This document shows, piece after piece, positions 22,846-33,555 of a DNA stretch of 64,000 bases. The notes beneath the pieces are model-generated. The model searched no databases, had not been told where the DNA came from, and saw only the letters and a program-made list of their open reading frames with translations. Both the position numbers and the translations under genes were made by a program. This DNA comes from Typhlomys cinereus (taxonomy: Eukaryota > Chordata > Mammalia > Rodentia > Platacanthomyidae). The stretch's first letter is position 1. Each line of letters starts with the position of its first letter. The DNA is taken from contig JALPQD010000207.1 in NCBI GenBank assembly GCA_023101885.1, positions 463,001-527,000 of the forward strand, given 5' to 3'.

Positions 22846-24059
22846 TCCAAAATTGAGAATTTTAGTAGACTGGTTCCTACTAAAAATTATATAGTTATGT
22901 ATTATATATTGTCCCAGAACCAAAAGGTTTCATAGTTAAGCGTTATATAGTGGCTATTATAAGGTAGGTAACTAGCATTCTTTTTCCTTCAGAACTGAAG
23001 TCTAAAACCAGGGCTTTGCTATACTAAGCATTACGAGTATCTCCTTAAACTGTTCTACCTACCAGAAAAGGAAACTTTTCATTTTACCAAACCAGCTTAA
23101 CCTTGGTGCCAAACTGATAAAACTAGACTCTTAAAAGTAACACAGACTATAACTAGCAAACTTTTTCTGTGGAAAGCCTATTAGTTAAAACATTTTAAAT
23201 TTGCCAGCCATATGACCCTCCTTTCCCAGCTATTCAATTAAATAAATGCAGTAGTAATCCAACTGATTTTTATTTATGGTCACTGGCATTTGAATACTCT
23301 ACAATTTTCACATTTTTTAGTCCCCCCCCCACAACCACTCAAGATATAAAAATCATTCTTGGGTTTTAAGTAATAGCCTGGATTTAGCCCCTGGGGCGGT
23401 AATTGTCTGTCCTCTGCAATGGCCCAACCTCACAAAGGAGTTCAGATGTGAAGACGTGAAACTAAGCATTTCCAAGTAGAATCCAGCCTAGGGTCGAAAC
23501 CACAAGATGATAAGAGGTAATAAAGATCTGGATGCCTATATCCCTGTACTTGGAAGACGGAGGACTGCCACCAGTTCAGGCCAACCTAGGCTATAGGTTG
23601 AATTCTAAACCAGGAATATAGAGCAAGGAACCTGTCTCAAAACTCCTAAAACAAATAAACGATAATATGAGCAAAGAATAACTCACCAAGAAAAAAAAAT
23701 CAGTCCACGTCTTTCCATGAACGGCTTAAAGAAAAAAAAAAAAGACCACAAAGCTTTCTAATCAATATAGGCCAAAAGGGTTGTGATAGACTTAGTGGCT
23801 CATTATTTATTTATTTTGTTAGAACCAAATCTTAGGTTTACTTATGCTATTTGCTTTTCCCCTTAACCTTCCCTTTTTGCCCCACCCTTTGCCTCCTCTT
23901 TCCACTTCCATGTCTCACGTGTCCTTTTACCTCCCTTCCTTAACACCTTTTATTTCCCTCTAACTTTCTAACCTGTTTTTTTATAACCTATGCTCACCCC
24001 TCACATACCCTTATATAAATAATTCCAAATTCAAAGCTAAGATCTGTATATGAGAGAGA
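22846..24059. other. Intergenic DNA with B1 remnant
   Basis: A B1-like fragment at about 23525-23645 (GCCAACCTAGGCTATAGGTT, CCTGTCTCAAAACTCC). The rest is AT-rich and unassigned. Confidence 0.45.
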
Positions 24060-24425
24060 ATTTTGTATATGTGTGTGTTGGCTCTGTGTGCAATGAATGT
24101 GCACGTGTGCAATGAATGTGCACGCGTGCAGTGAATGTGCATGTGTGCATGCTCATGTGCTCTCCCATGGAGATCAAGGGATGTTTGGTGGTCTGGTCTA
24201 TTACTCTCTATACCTTATTCCCCCAAAACAGGGTCTCTTACTAAACCTGGGCCCAGGCTGGCAGACAGCAAGTCCCAGCAATCTTCCTATCTTCATCCTC
24301 CACAGTCCAGAATTACAGGCTACACATGTCCTTTATGGATGCTGGGGGATTTGAACTCATTTTCTTATACTTGCACAGTAAGCACTTACCAACAGACTTC
24401 ATCTTTCCAACCCTTTCAGCAGGCA
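24060..24425 (-). mobile_element. B3/B2-superfamily SINE with small tandem repeat in its tail
   Basis: GGGTCTCTTACTAAACCTGG, CAGGCTACACATG and GATTTGAACTCATTTTC are the reversed B3-like body and head. The tail (24087-24155) holds about three copies of a 20-bp unit GTGTGCAATGAATGTGCACG. Confidence 0.65.
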
Positions 24426-24429
24426 TTAA

Positions 24430-25505
24430 AAAGTTATTTGGGTTACTTCCTGAATATAATATTTTCCAGATCCATCTAGTTTCCTGAAAAAATATGGTAA
24501 TTTCATTCTTTTCAAATAAGCAAATTCCTTTGTGTATACGCACCACATTTCCATTATCCATTCATCTGTTGATGGGCATCTAGGTCGATCTCTATTTCCT
24601 TGCTGTTGTGAATAATGCAGCACTAAACATGGATGTGCAGGTATGTATGTGGTAGGATATAGACTCCTTTGGATAGATGCCCAGAAGTGGCCTAGCTGGG
24701 TTGTATTTTAGTTGTGAAGAACTCTATGCTAATTTCTACAACAACTGCATTAATGTACATGTCCACCAGCATGAATGAGAGTTCCTCTTTCCTTTCCTAC
24801 CTCGCCAATGTTTGTCGTCATTTGTTTTCTTGATCACAGCCATTCTGGGGTGAGGTGGAATCTCAGAGTGGAAATGTGCATTTCCTTGATGATGTCGAAT
24901 ATTTTTTTCTGCCACATTTTATTCTTTTCTGAATCATACAAGCTCAATAGGGACCCCCGTCCTCTTCCTCACTCCTCCCCTCCCCCATTACCTCCCATTG
25001 CACTCTCTCCCCTTCCCCTGACTTCCAATATTTTGGAAAATATTTATTGGCCATTTGTGCTTCTTCCTTTGGGAACTGTCCATTTCATTAGCTCATTATT
25101 GATTGGGCAGGTTTTCTTTTCTTTCGGCATTTAATTTTTGAGTCCTTTATATATTCTGGATATTAGTCACCTGCCTGAGGCGCAACTAGCAAAGTTCTTC
25201 TCCCACCTTGTGACTGTGTGTTTGCTCTGCTTATAGTTTCCTTTGCTGCGTGGAAATGGGAATTTTAATTTCATGTCGTCCCCGCTATTAATTTTTATAT
25301 TATTTCCTGTGCTACTGAAGTCATGTTCGGAAAGTTCTTACCCGTTTCTACAACTTAAAGCATCTTCTCTATGTGTCCTTCTAAGTAGTTTCAGGGTTTC
25401 CAATTTTAAATTAAGATCTTTGGTTTTTGTAAAGAGTGAGAGATAAGGATCTATTTTCAGGTGATATGCAGTTTTTCCAGCACCATTTGTTGAATATGCT
25501 CTTTT
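24430..25505 (-). mobile_element. L1 3' segment (antisense) with nested L1 3' end
   Basis: TGCTGTTGTGAATAATGCAG, GGATAGATGCCCAGAAGTGG, GGAATCTCAGAGTGGAAATG and GCACCATTTGTTGAATATGC mark an antisense L1. At about 24900-25028 a short pyrimidine-rich L1 3' end interrupts it between two AATATTTT copies. Confidence 0.85.
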
Positions 25506-25529
25506 TTTCTTGTGTTCGTGAGGGGGTAT

Positions 25530-25830
25530 GTGTTGCGTATTCATGCTTATATGCGTGAGAGCTCATGTGTTAGTGTATATGCAGCTAACATATGCAGCTG
25601 TCTTGTGTACATGCATGTAGAGTCCAAGGTTGATGTTGAGAATCATCCTTGATCATTTTTACATCTTATTCTTTTTGAAAAAGGATCTCATAATCCAGCT
25701 TTCTCTGAGGATTTCCAGTCTCTGCCTTCCAGGGCTGGAATGGCTGCCATGCCCATTTGATATTTAAGTGGGGTCGGGGATATGAATTCCAGTCTTTTGG
25801 CTTGTATCCCAAACCACAACCAAATGGAAA
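25530..25830 (-). mobile_element. Old B3/B2-superfamily SINE
   Basis: Reversed features: AAAAAGGATCTCATAATCCA, CAGTCTCTGCCTTCCAGGGC and GAATTCCAGTCTTTTGGCTT. Confidence 0.55.
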
Positions 25831-25837
25831 ATGTCCA

Positions 25838-26430
25838 AAAGGATCTGAACGGAAGAGCCAATATGTCAATAAACTTTGGAAAACATACCCAATCTGTTCA
25901 GTATTCCTGAAAATGCAAAGCAACCTAACTACGCAGTATTACTTTACATCCTTGAGATTGAAAGGAATTTGTAAATGTGCTAATGCTAACTATTGGCAAA
26001 GATGCATGATGTTCTTAGACATTATGGATGGCAGAGGATTGGAATTAGTACAGCTTTTTAAAAGAGCAATCTGAAACCTGGCATGGTGGTGCATGTCTGT
26101 AATTCTATCACTCAAGAGCGTGAGGCAGCCTAGAGACTCTGAGGCCAGGCTAGGTTACCCAGCAGGATCCCTGTCTTCAAAACAAACAATTTGGCATTGT
26201 CTAATACAATTTAACAAACCCATATTCTTTGACTCAGAAATCACATTCCCCTATAGAGCCCTGGACAATAACGCCAATGCATGAAAACATACATAAAGGA
26301 TGCTCACACCATGTAACAGACAGAGCAGTAGAAAAAAAACAGTGATCAAAGGAAAACCCATCGATAAGGAACTAGATGGATAAATTGTGCTTCCATTCCA
26401 TGAAATATTACTTTTCAATACAAAAGACGA
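25838..26430 (+). mobile_element. Probable L1 3' UTR fragments around a B1 (26073-26195)
   Basis: The B1 reads CCTGGCATGGTGGTGCATGT through to CTGTCTTCAAAACAAAC. On both sides text such as CATATTCTTTGACTCAGAAA and AACTAGATGGATAAATTGTG fits a degraded plus-strand L1 3' end. Confidence 0.55.
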
Positions 26431-26432
26431 CT

Positions 26433-26676
26433 ATGGGCTGGAGGGATGGCTCAGGGGTTAAAACTCTTCCTCATAAGCAGAAGAAGGCACTGAGTTTAGA
26501 TCCCAGGTCCTACATAAAAACTCCAGGAGGAGGAAAAAAATGGTCCTGGTGGGCGGAGCCTGGGAAATCTCAGAGCAACGCAAGAAGGAGGTAGAAGCAA
26601 TGCAGGATGATTCCCAAAGTCACCCTTGGCCCTTCACAGGGACATACAGTGCCCTATGATACACACACACTCACAA

Positions 26677-26732
<56 letters not shown>

Positions 26733-26735
26733 ATG
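26433..26735 (+). mobile_element. tRNA-derived SINE, intermediate age
   Basis: GGGCTGGAGGGATGGCTCAG head, GGGCGGAGCCTGGGAAATCT body, short CA part and a long (AAAT)n end (about 26680-26733). Confidence 0.9.
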
Positions 26736-27002
26736 AAATCTGAAAAAAAAAGGAAAGAAAGAAAAGAAAAGGGGCTAGATCTCTGATCTCTACCTTGTGC
26801 TTGTGAGCCCCCTACCTCAGCTTCTCAAGGGACTGGAAGTGGTAGGCTGGTGATATGAAGCCTTATGATTTTATAGCCTCATATCCATCTCTGATTTGGT
26901 GGTAATGTATCTATAATATTTTGTGAAATGAGAAAGGCAAGATACAAACATCGGGATTTTTACATAACAAAGACAATACTCCTCTTAGGGTTTTGTTATA
27001 AA

Positions 27003-27360
27003 ATGTTCCCTACCAGGTCATGTGTTTGAACACTTGATCCCCAGCAGGTATGGTTGTGTTGGGATGTTGGGGAACCTTTGACAAGTGGGGCCTAGCTGGA
27101 GGAAGTAGCTCTTGGATGGAGGTGTCTTCAGGATACTGCCCAGCCCAGCGTCTTGTCCTGTTTCTGCTTTCTAGTCCCTCAGAAATGAGAACAAGCAACC
27201 TTGCTTTCCTGCTGCTATAAAACCACAAGTTGCTTCCACTTATCATTCCTTCCTTACAATAATGGACTGTACCCTCAAACTGTGAGCCAAAATAAATTCT
27301 TCCACTGAACTCCTTCTTATCAAGTAACTATCAAGTAAATATTACACTCTCCTTACATAA
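27003..27360 (+). mobile_element. MT-type MaLR LTR
   Basis: CAGGTCATGTGTTTGAACAC, CCCAGCAGGTATGGTTGTGT and ATGGACTGTACCCTCAAACT then GTGAGCCAAAATAAATTC are typical of the rodent MT-type LTR 3' half. Confidence 0.8.
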
Positions 27361-27904
27361 AAATAGACTAGTGGCATGATTACCTAAGCAAAAGAAACAT
27401 CATAGAAGATTCAATGACTATTAATATTGTTTGTGAGAGAAAGACAACAATACCAAGTGAGTGGGGGAAAAGAAAAAAAAAGAAAAGGAAGATGGAGAGG
27501 ATGTATATGGAGAATATAGTTTCACACTGAAGTTGAGCAAACATTCTGTACTAATGTAGAGTCATTGCAGCCCAAACCCAGAGGAACAAGAAGACCCTCT
27601 ACTGACCTCCTCTACTAGCCCCTCGCACTTCTTACAAAGACTATTAACAGGTACTGACAGAGGAAAAAGTGGAGTTGGATTCCAGAACTTTCCAGCAAGT
27701 CTTGTGCTCCATAGTTCATGGCATACACAAAGACTAAGATTTCCATTTCTAAACAAGCAGGCATAACGGATCTGGCTTACCTTCTTACTTACCTGGATAC
27801 AGTGACCACTACCACCATGAAATCCATGTGTTTAGGAAACAATATCTTTGGAGAGACAGTGATCCCTGAAGGAAACACATGATGAATCTCGTTGCCTTGA
27901 GAGA
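27361..27904. other. Intergenic DNA without recognised feature
   Basis: Nothing assigned. Confidence 0.45.
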
Positions 27905-28250
27905 GTATGTAGTTAGATATAGGTGTCAACTTGACAATTGAGGGGGCTTAGCCCCTAAGTGCATCTGTGAAGGATTAACAGTTAAAGTAAGACCTGAGAG
28001 AGCCTGTGAGAAATTGTCTGTTATCCAATTTATGTGGGAAGAAATCGGTCCATAAAGGGCAGAGCTATTTCCCTAGGCAGCTGGGTAAGATGAAGGGAGT
28101 TGGTCTGGTATTTTGGCATATGTTGACAAGCAAGAGAGTGTGTTCCTCTCTCAGTTCTCTCTATAGATATGTGTGCCCAGTTTTCTGGGCTCCTGATGTT
28201 GGCATGAACACACTTGAGGAAGTGTAACCAAGAATCATAAGAATAAATCG
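27905..28250 (+). mobile_element. Old MaLR LTR (same family as 3.4 kb, diverged)
   Basis: Starts TGTAGTTAGATATAGGTGTC and contains GTCAACTTGACAATTGAGGG and AATCATAAGAATAAATCG. The 3' end is lost. Confidence 0.7.
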
Positions 28251-29639
28251 ATTACGTTTGATTTTTTTGGAGGCCCCACCGGGATAGGAATCGATTAAGT
28301 TTAATTAAGTCATTGAGCTCTGTATTCATTCAGCAATGGGAAGAAAAAGAGGGTTTCCAGCTCAGGACACAGAAGGGAGAAATCAGACAGAGCCTGGTGG
28401 ACTCCCTGTGCTGAGATAAAGAAGCTTGCCGCTCAGGGAAGCCAAAGACGGCAGAATTCACAATGCAGACCACAGGGCGGGAGAGCTGAACAAGGAGAGA
28501 CATTTGTAAGCCATTCTTTGTTTCACAGCCCATGGCTGTAATAAATACTTGACCCATGCAATTTATGGGAACATAATTCAGCTCACAATCTCAGATCATA
28601 ATTTATTGTGGCAGAAGTCATAGCAGCATCAGGAGCGGGTCGCACTGAGAAATTTCTATATGACCCAGGATATATAGATATATAATATATAAAATAAGTA
28701 TGCAAATCAAACTGTCACTGACTGTAAGTCATAAAGAATTTTCTCTTAGGACAATTCTTTTATATATATAATTTTACCATGTATTAAAGATGAAGTATTT
28801 GTTGTCTACTTTTACATAAACAATGAAATATTAGCTTGTTATTTGATACTGCAGGATGATGTAAGAGCATCTGTGATATTCTTCAGAGTTGATTGATATA
28901 TTGATTTTTATAGCCATCAAACCTAAAAATGACACTTCACATGAATATAATACAAAATGGCAGAAGTATGTTTAGGACCATATCAGAAATTACTGGAAAT
29001 TCTGTCCTAATCCCAAATTAAAATTCATTTAATGATTTTTTAAAATGAAACTCAAGTCAGCAACTCAATCAAATATTCTAACTTAAAACAATCCAAAGAT
29101 AAACAAAACTGATACATTACACAGTGGGAATTGACTATATGGGAAAATTAACAATTTTCATTTCTGTGATTAAACTATGATATCTCTATAAGAGCAGAAA
29201 ACAGTAAGAACACCACACTGTAATTCATATGCAATAATCTCCAACCATGAGACAAGGTGTTTCAGGCAGTATTTGCTGTTATTGTGTGCTTTGATGGCAT
29301 GCACAATGCAAAGTGTATATATTGTGTGTTCAGAACCAAGACTACAGTGAAATCATACAATACAATACAGGCGAGCGCTTCCAGAAACAGCAGAAACATT
29401 GAAATTTGAATTAATTTTTGATCATTTAGCCTTCAGAAACTTCTCACTGCTACAGAGTCCTTCACAATCACATTCAGTTACATGGAGTCATGACCCATGG
29501 TTTAAGGGTACTCAGAACATCTCCCCCCTCTCCCCCAAGTTGTGGTGATAATGAAGACTAACGAAGGTTCTCGCATGGACAAAATTTAGAAACAAGATCC
29601 AAAAAAGAACTGTTTCCACATAAGTTATCTGCATTCCAG
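28251..29639. other. AT-rich intergenic DNA
   Basis: A piece at about 28520-28660 (GCTCACAATCTCAGATCATA, TTATTGTGGCAGAAGTCATA) resembles an antisense MT-type LTR. The rest is unassigned, possibly old L1. Confidence 0.4.
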
Positions 29640-30040
29640 AAATAAAAGAATGGGACTATTTATAGGGACATAAAAGTATTCAGTATGCAACAAAGTAAGA
29701 TTCCAATTGTCTGACATCCAAATAGAAAATTACTGGGCATGCAAAGAAACCAGAAAACACAATCTATGCTGGAGGGTCAGTCAGTCAAAAATGACCCAAA
29801 TCCCAGACCTGGAAAGCAAGGACATTGAGGCGGTTACTGTAACTGCACTCCATATGGTCAAAACTTAAATATAGAGGCATGAAAGATATTTTAAAAGATC
29901 TATATTGAACACTGAGGGATGAACATGACAATGAGATGAAAATATAATCAGCAGAATTAAAAACTTAGAAGGGACAAAATAAAAGAGAAATAGAGCAAGA
30001 AAGAGAAAATTGAAAGAGACACAGAGAGCAGTTAGGGAGG
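29640..30040 (+). mobile_element. Ancient L1 (L1M/HAL1-like) internal fragment
   Basis: AGATTCCAATTGTCTGACAT, GGCATGCAAAGAAACCAGAA and CAGACCTGGAAAGCAAGGAC resemble the ancient L1 interior. Highly diverged. Confidence 0.5.
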
Positions 30041-30069
30041 CTCTCAGTGCCACCTGTGAGCACTATAGG

Positions 30070-30488
30070 TGTCATAGTTAGGCACAGGTGTCAACTTGAC
30101 AGTTGAGGGTTTGAGCTCTGGGCACATTTGTAGAGAATTAATTGCTAAGCCCAGAGCAAACTGTAGGAAATTGTCTAGCTGCTGGGGAAGGCCCAGTCCA
30201 TGATATGTGGGATTAGGCCCTGGAATAAAATACAGAGAGCCAGTTGAGAGAGTTGGCATCCTTGTGTACACTTGGCCTGACATGCTGGTCTGACAAGTAA
30301 GGATCGTTCCTCTCTCAGCCACTATGTGGAAATGGTATGGCCAGTTCCCTTGGCCCTGGTGTTGGTGTAAGCTCTCCTGCAAATTTGGATGAGGAACTGT
30401 AATCGGTCTATTGTAAGAGAATAAACCCCTTGTTCCCTTAAGCCATTTGATAGTGATTTATCAGCAACCATACAGGAGAACTGCTACA
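30070..30488 (+). mobile_element. Solo LTR, ERVL-MaLR (ORR1/MT-like)
   Basis: Starts TGTCATAGTTAGGCACAGG and ends CTGCTACA, with AATAAACCCC before the end. The flanks ATAGG and ATGGG are a 5-bp duplication with one change. Confidence 0.85.
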
Positions 30489-31306
30489 ATGGGACACCTT
30501 CAAGTCATATAATAAACATGCCACTGAGTTCTCAGGAGGAAAAGGACCAAGGGAGAATGGGAGGGAGAGAGAGAAGAGAGATTGAGTCAGCTGTCTGACT
30601 AACAAACAACAGAAATAGTTTATAGAGAAAAAGTTTATCATTGTCAAATACTTTCAGAAGTCTAGGCCCTTGATCAGCTGGCCTACTGCTTATAAGGCTG
30701 TGGTAAGTCATCGTGGTGGAAGTATGCACAGAGCAGTAAACCACTCATTCATGGCTAGGACAGAAACAGAGAGACAGAAGCCAGAACCCACAGAGACAGA
30801 AGCCAGAACCCACAGTCTGCTTTGACAGTATGCCCCCAGGGACCAGAACACTTCCCACTCATTCCCATCTTGGAAAGTCTCCATCAGCTCCCCGTAGTTC
30901 CAAGACAGGGACCACATCTTTACCTCGACCTCCAGAGGACACTTAGCTGAACCAGAACAAGAGGTGTCAGAAAAATTATTTGCAAAAATGTGGCTGAAAT
31001 CTCCCCTCTCCTACTTTGATGAAAACCAAGAACAAGAAACAAGAAGCCAGTGAGAACAAAGGTCTCCTTGGCACCGCCATGTGCACAAACTCAGATCCCC
31101 TAGACGGCACTGCAGATGCCATGTTGGTGGCAACCAGGACAGAACCATCTGGGGAAGACTCCTGAATTCCTGACCCACAGAAACTGAGGATAGCATGTGC
31201 ACGTTCTCTCTCTCTCTCTCTCTCTCTCTCCTCCTGAAATAAATATTTTTAGAAGGAAAAATAAAAATGCAACTCTATGATATTTACTTAAAAAATACTG
31301 CACTGG
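30489..31306. other. Intergenic DNA with a possible B2-like tail
   Basis: About 31010-31255 ends in (TC)n (31204-31230) and AAATAAATATTTTT, which may be an old B2. No gene was seen. Confidence 0.4.
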
Positions 31307-31522
31307 GGGGCTGGAAAGATGGCTCGGGGGTTAAGCCTCTGCCTTGCAAGCAGAGGGTCCTGAGTTCGGATCCTAGATCCCATGTACAAACACCAGGATG
31401 AAGTGGGGGCGGCCTGCGCTTCTGGTCCTGGTGGGCGGAGCCTGTGAATCCTGGGGCAGAGAGAGAGAAAAAAAAAAAGGAGGTAGAAGCGGTCCACGAT
31501 GATTCCCAGATTCACCCTTGGT

Positions 31523-31575
<53 letters not shown>

Positions 31576-31610
31576 GCACACGTGCGCACACACACAATCG
31601 AATAAATAAA
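31307..31610 (+). mobile_element. Young tRNA-derived SINE with CA tail
   Basis: Target duplication AAAAATACTGCACTGG / AAAAATATTGCACTGG (one change). Full head, body and (CA)n tail (31527-31572). Confidence 0.93.
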
Positions 31611-31621
31611 AAAAATATTGC

Positions 31622-31706
31622 ACTGGGGATATAGCTCAGTAGTTAGTGCTTGAGTACTGGACCCTGGGTTAAATCCCACTACAAAAAAAAAAAAAAAAAA
31701 AAAAAA
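31622..31706 (+). mobile_element. ID-like SINE
   Basis: CTGGGGATATAGCTCAGTAG head, GGTTAAATCCC at the B box, and a pure A tail of over 20. Confidence 0.8.
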
Positions 31707-32453
31707 GCAGCAGCAATGCCGAAAAAAAAAAAAAAAAAGACTGGAATGGAGGAATGGTTGGTGTCACTAAAGTGAGAAACACCATCCAATCTGTCAGAGT
31801 CCATTTGCATGGACTCTGGAAACGGACCAAAAGTTTAAAGCAGCCAGTGAATGCTTAATGAAGAAAAACCAAACAAGGCGAATCTTGACTCTCAATTAGA
31901 GAGCTTTTGGCTGTGTGTTTAGCTTGCCCTGGCCCCATCTTTCACTCACCTCCAAGCTCAGCCATCGCTCTAAAGAACCCAGTGGGTTCTCCCAGAGGCT
32001 TGGAGGGATCCAAGGAGACCCGGTTCTGAAAGAATCGTGTTTATTTGCCTTGAGCTGTCTACGACCCTGCAGGACAGGCTCAAAGAGCTTGTCTTTATTT
32101 TGCCAACTCAGAACTCTGTAAGACAGAGGCGGCTGCCCGGAGTGTTTGCAGAAAACACTGAAGGTAAATCGATTAGTCACTGCCCCTAGGTGCGAGGGAT
32201 AATAGTTGGAGCAAACAAAATAAACTAAGATGACTGGGAAGAAGGACCTACAGAACGAGATGCTTTTGGGGGGATACAGGCTTTGAAACAATCCCACATC
32301 CCCGTGAATCGAGCAGATGTATGTTTAGAAGACACACCATTCCCAAATGACCCAAGCTGTGGCCAGGGATAAGAACAGCCTTCCTTTAAGTGAACCATCT
32401 CGGCCATTAGTTCTTGAATTCATCTCTTTTTCCCCCTGTAAATGCTTATTTGT

Positions 32454-32454
<1 letters not shown>
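31707..32454. other. Unique-looking intergenic DNA
   Basis: Open frames up to 133 codons on the minus strand have no recognisable domain and no supporting splice signals. Confidence 0.5.
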
Positions 32455-32507
<53 letters not shown>

Positions 32508-32512
32508 TCTAC
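32455..32512 (+). repeat. (CT)n microsatellite
   Basis: About 24 CT units, at the tail side of the SINE that follows. Confidence 0.95.
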
Positions 32513-32517
32513 TTTTT

Positions 32518-32785
32518 TAGTGTGTGTGTGTGTGTGTGTGTAGAAGCCAGCACTTGATCAAGTCCCTGTTGGAGGCCTAAGGATAACTTTGGGAATCCAC
32601 CTGGATTGCTCTATCTCCTTATTGCTTTGCTTTGGAATTGCCCCAGAATCTGCCTTCCAGGGTCAGAAGTGCAGGTCGCTTTCATTTCCCTCCAGCATTT
32701 TCACACGGGATTTGGGATCTGAACTTGGGTCCTTTTGTTCCCAAGACAGAGGCTTTAACCCCTGGATCATCTCTCTAGTCCTTCT
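32518..32785 (-). mobile_element. Old B2-related SINE
   Basis: (TG)n at left, CTGTTGGAGGCCTAAGGATA, CTTCCAGGGTCAGAAGTGCA and TTTAACCCCTGGATCATCTC, all reversed. Confidence 0.8.
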
Positions 32786-33177
32786 TCCCAATTCCTCTCC
32801 CAATTCACTGAGCCTTCCCTGACTAGGATCTGCATGTAGGTAATAAGCTTTTGAACTTGTTTCCTAAATGGTGGTATGTATTTAATTTGTGCCCTCCCTC
32901 TGAAGAACCCAGAGCCAGATTTGCACCCCAGGTCTCCCACAGAACACAAGGGACAGGCTTCCAGCACCATGGGAAGGTCAGGCAGGACACAAGCAGGACA
33001 TGGAACCCACAGAAGCTGCTAGGGCGGCTGTCGGTCCAAACAGACACCCTGCGAGGCTTGCTGCAAACACTTCTAGCTCTTCTTTCTCACTGGGGCAGTG
33101 GCTGGCTGCCTAGGCGCTAGAATCTCAAGTTAGCTGGCCTCTAAATCAGTCCTTGACAAGGAATGGAATAGCTGGTG

Positions 33178-33335
33178 TTATGGTTAGATTCGGGTGTCAA
33201 CTCGACAGCTGCAGACTGTTTGGGGCACAGCTGTGAGTCATCAGAGTAGGTCCCTAAACATGTCTGCAGGTACTTGCCTAATTGAGGTGGAAAACCAAGT
33301 GCATAGTGGGTGCATATGATCACAGTCTATAATTC
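33178..33335 (+). mobile_element. 5' piece of a MaLR-type LTR
   Basis: TGTTATGGTTAGATTCGGGT then GTCAACTCGACAGCTG. It is cut off by a SINE tail. Confidence 0.65.
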
Positions 33336-33344
33336 CCTCCCTGT

Positions 33345-33555
33345 AAGGAGAAGGGCTCCCAGTCCAGGAAACTCCAGAACAAAGCAATAAGGAAGTGGCG
33401 CAATCCAGAATGATTCTCAAAGTCATCCTTGGTGCTCTACAGGCACACACACTAAAATACACTCCAGTGCACATGCCTGAATATACATGTACACCTACCC
33501 ATGCGCAATGCACATGCACACAGGCATGCTGAGAGAGAGAGAGAGAGAGAGAGAA
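33345..33555 (+). mobile_element. 5'-truncated older CA-tailed SINE
   Basis: The body from CAGGAAACTCCAGAACAAAG, with CAATCCAGAATGATTCTCAA, the CACACACA tail, then (GA)n (33530-33554). The tRNA head is missing. Confidence 0.7.
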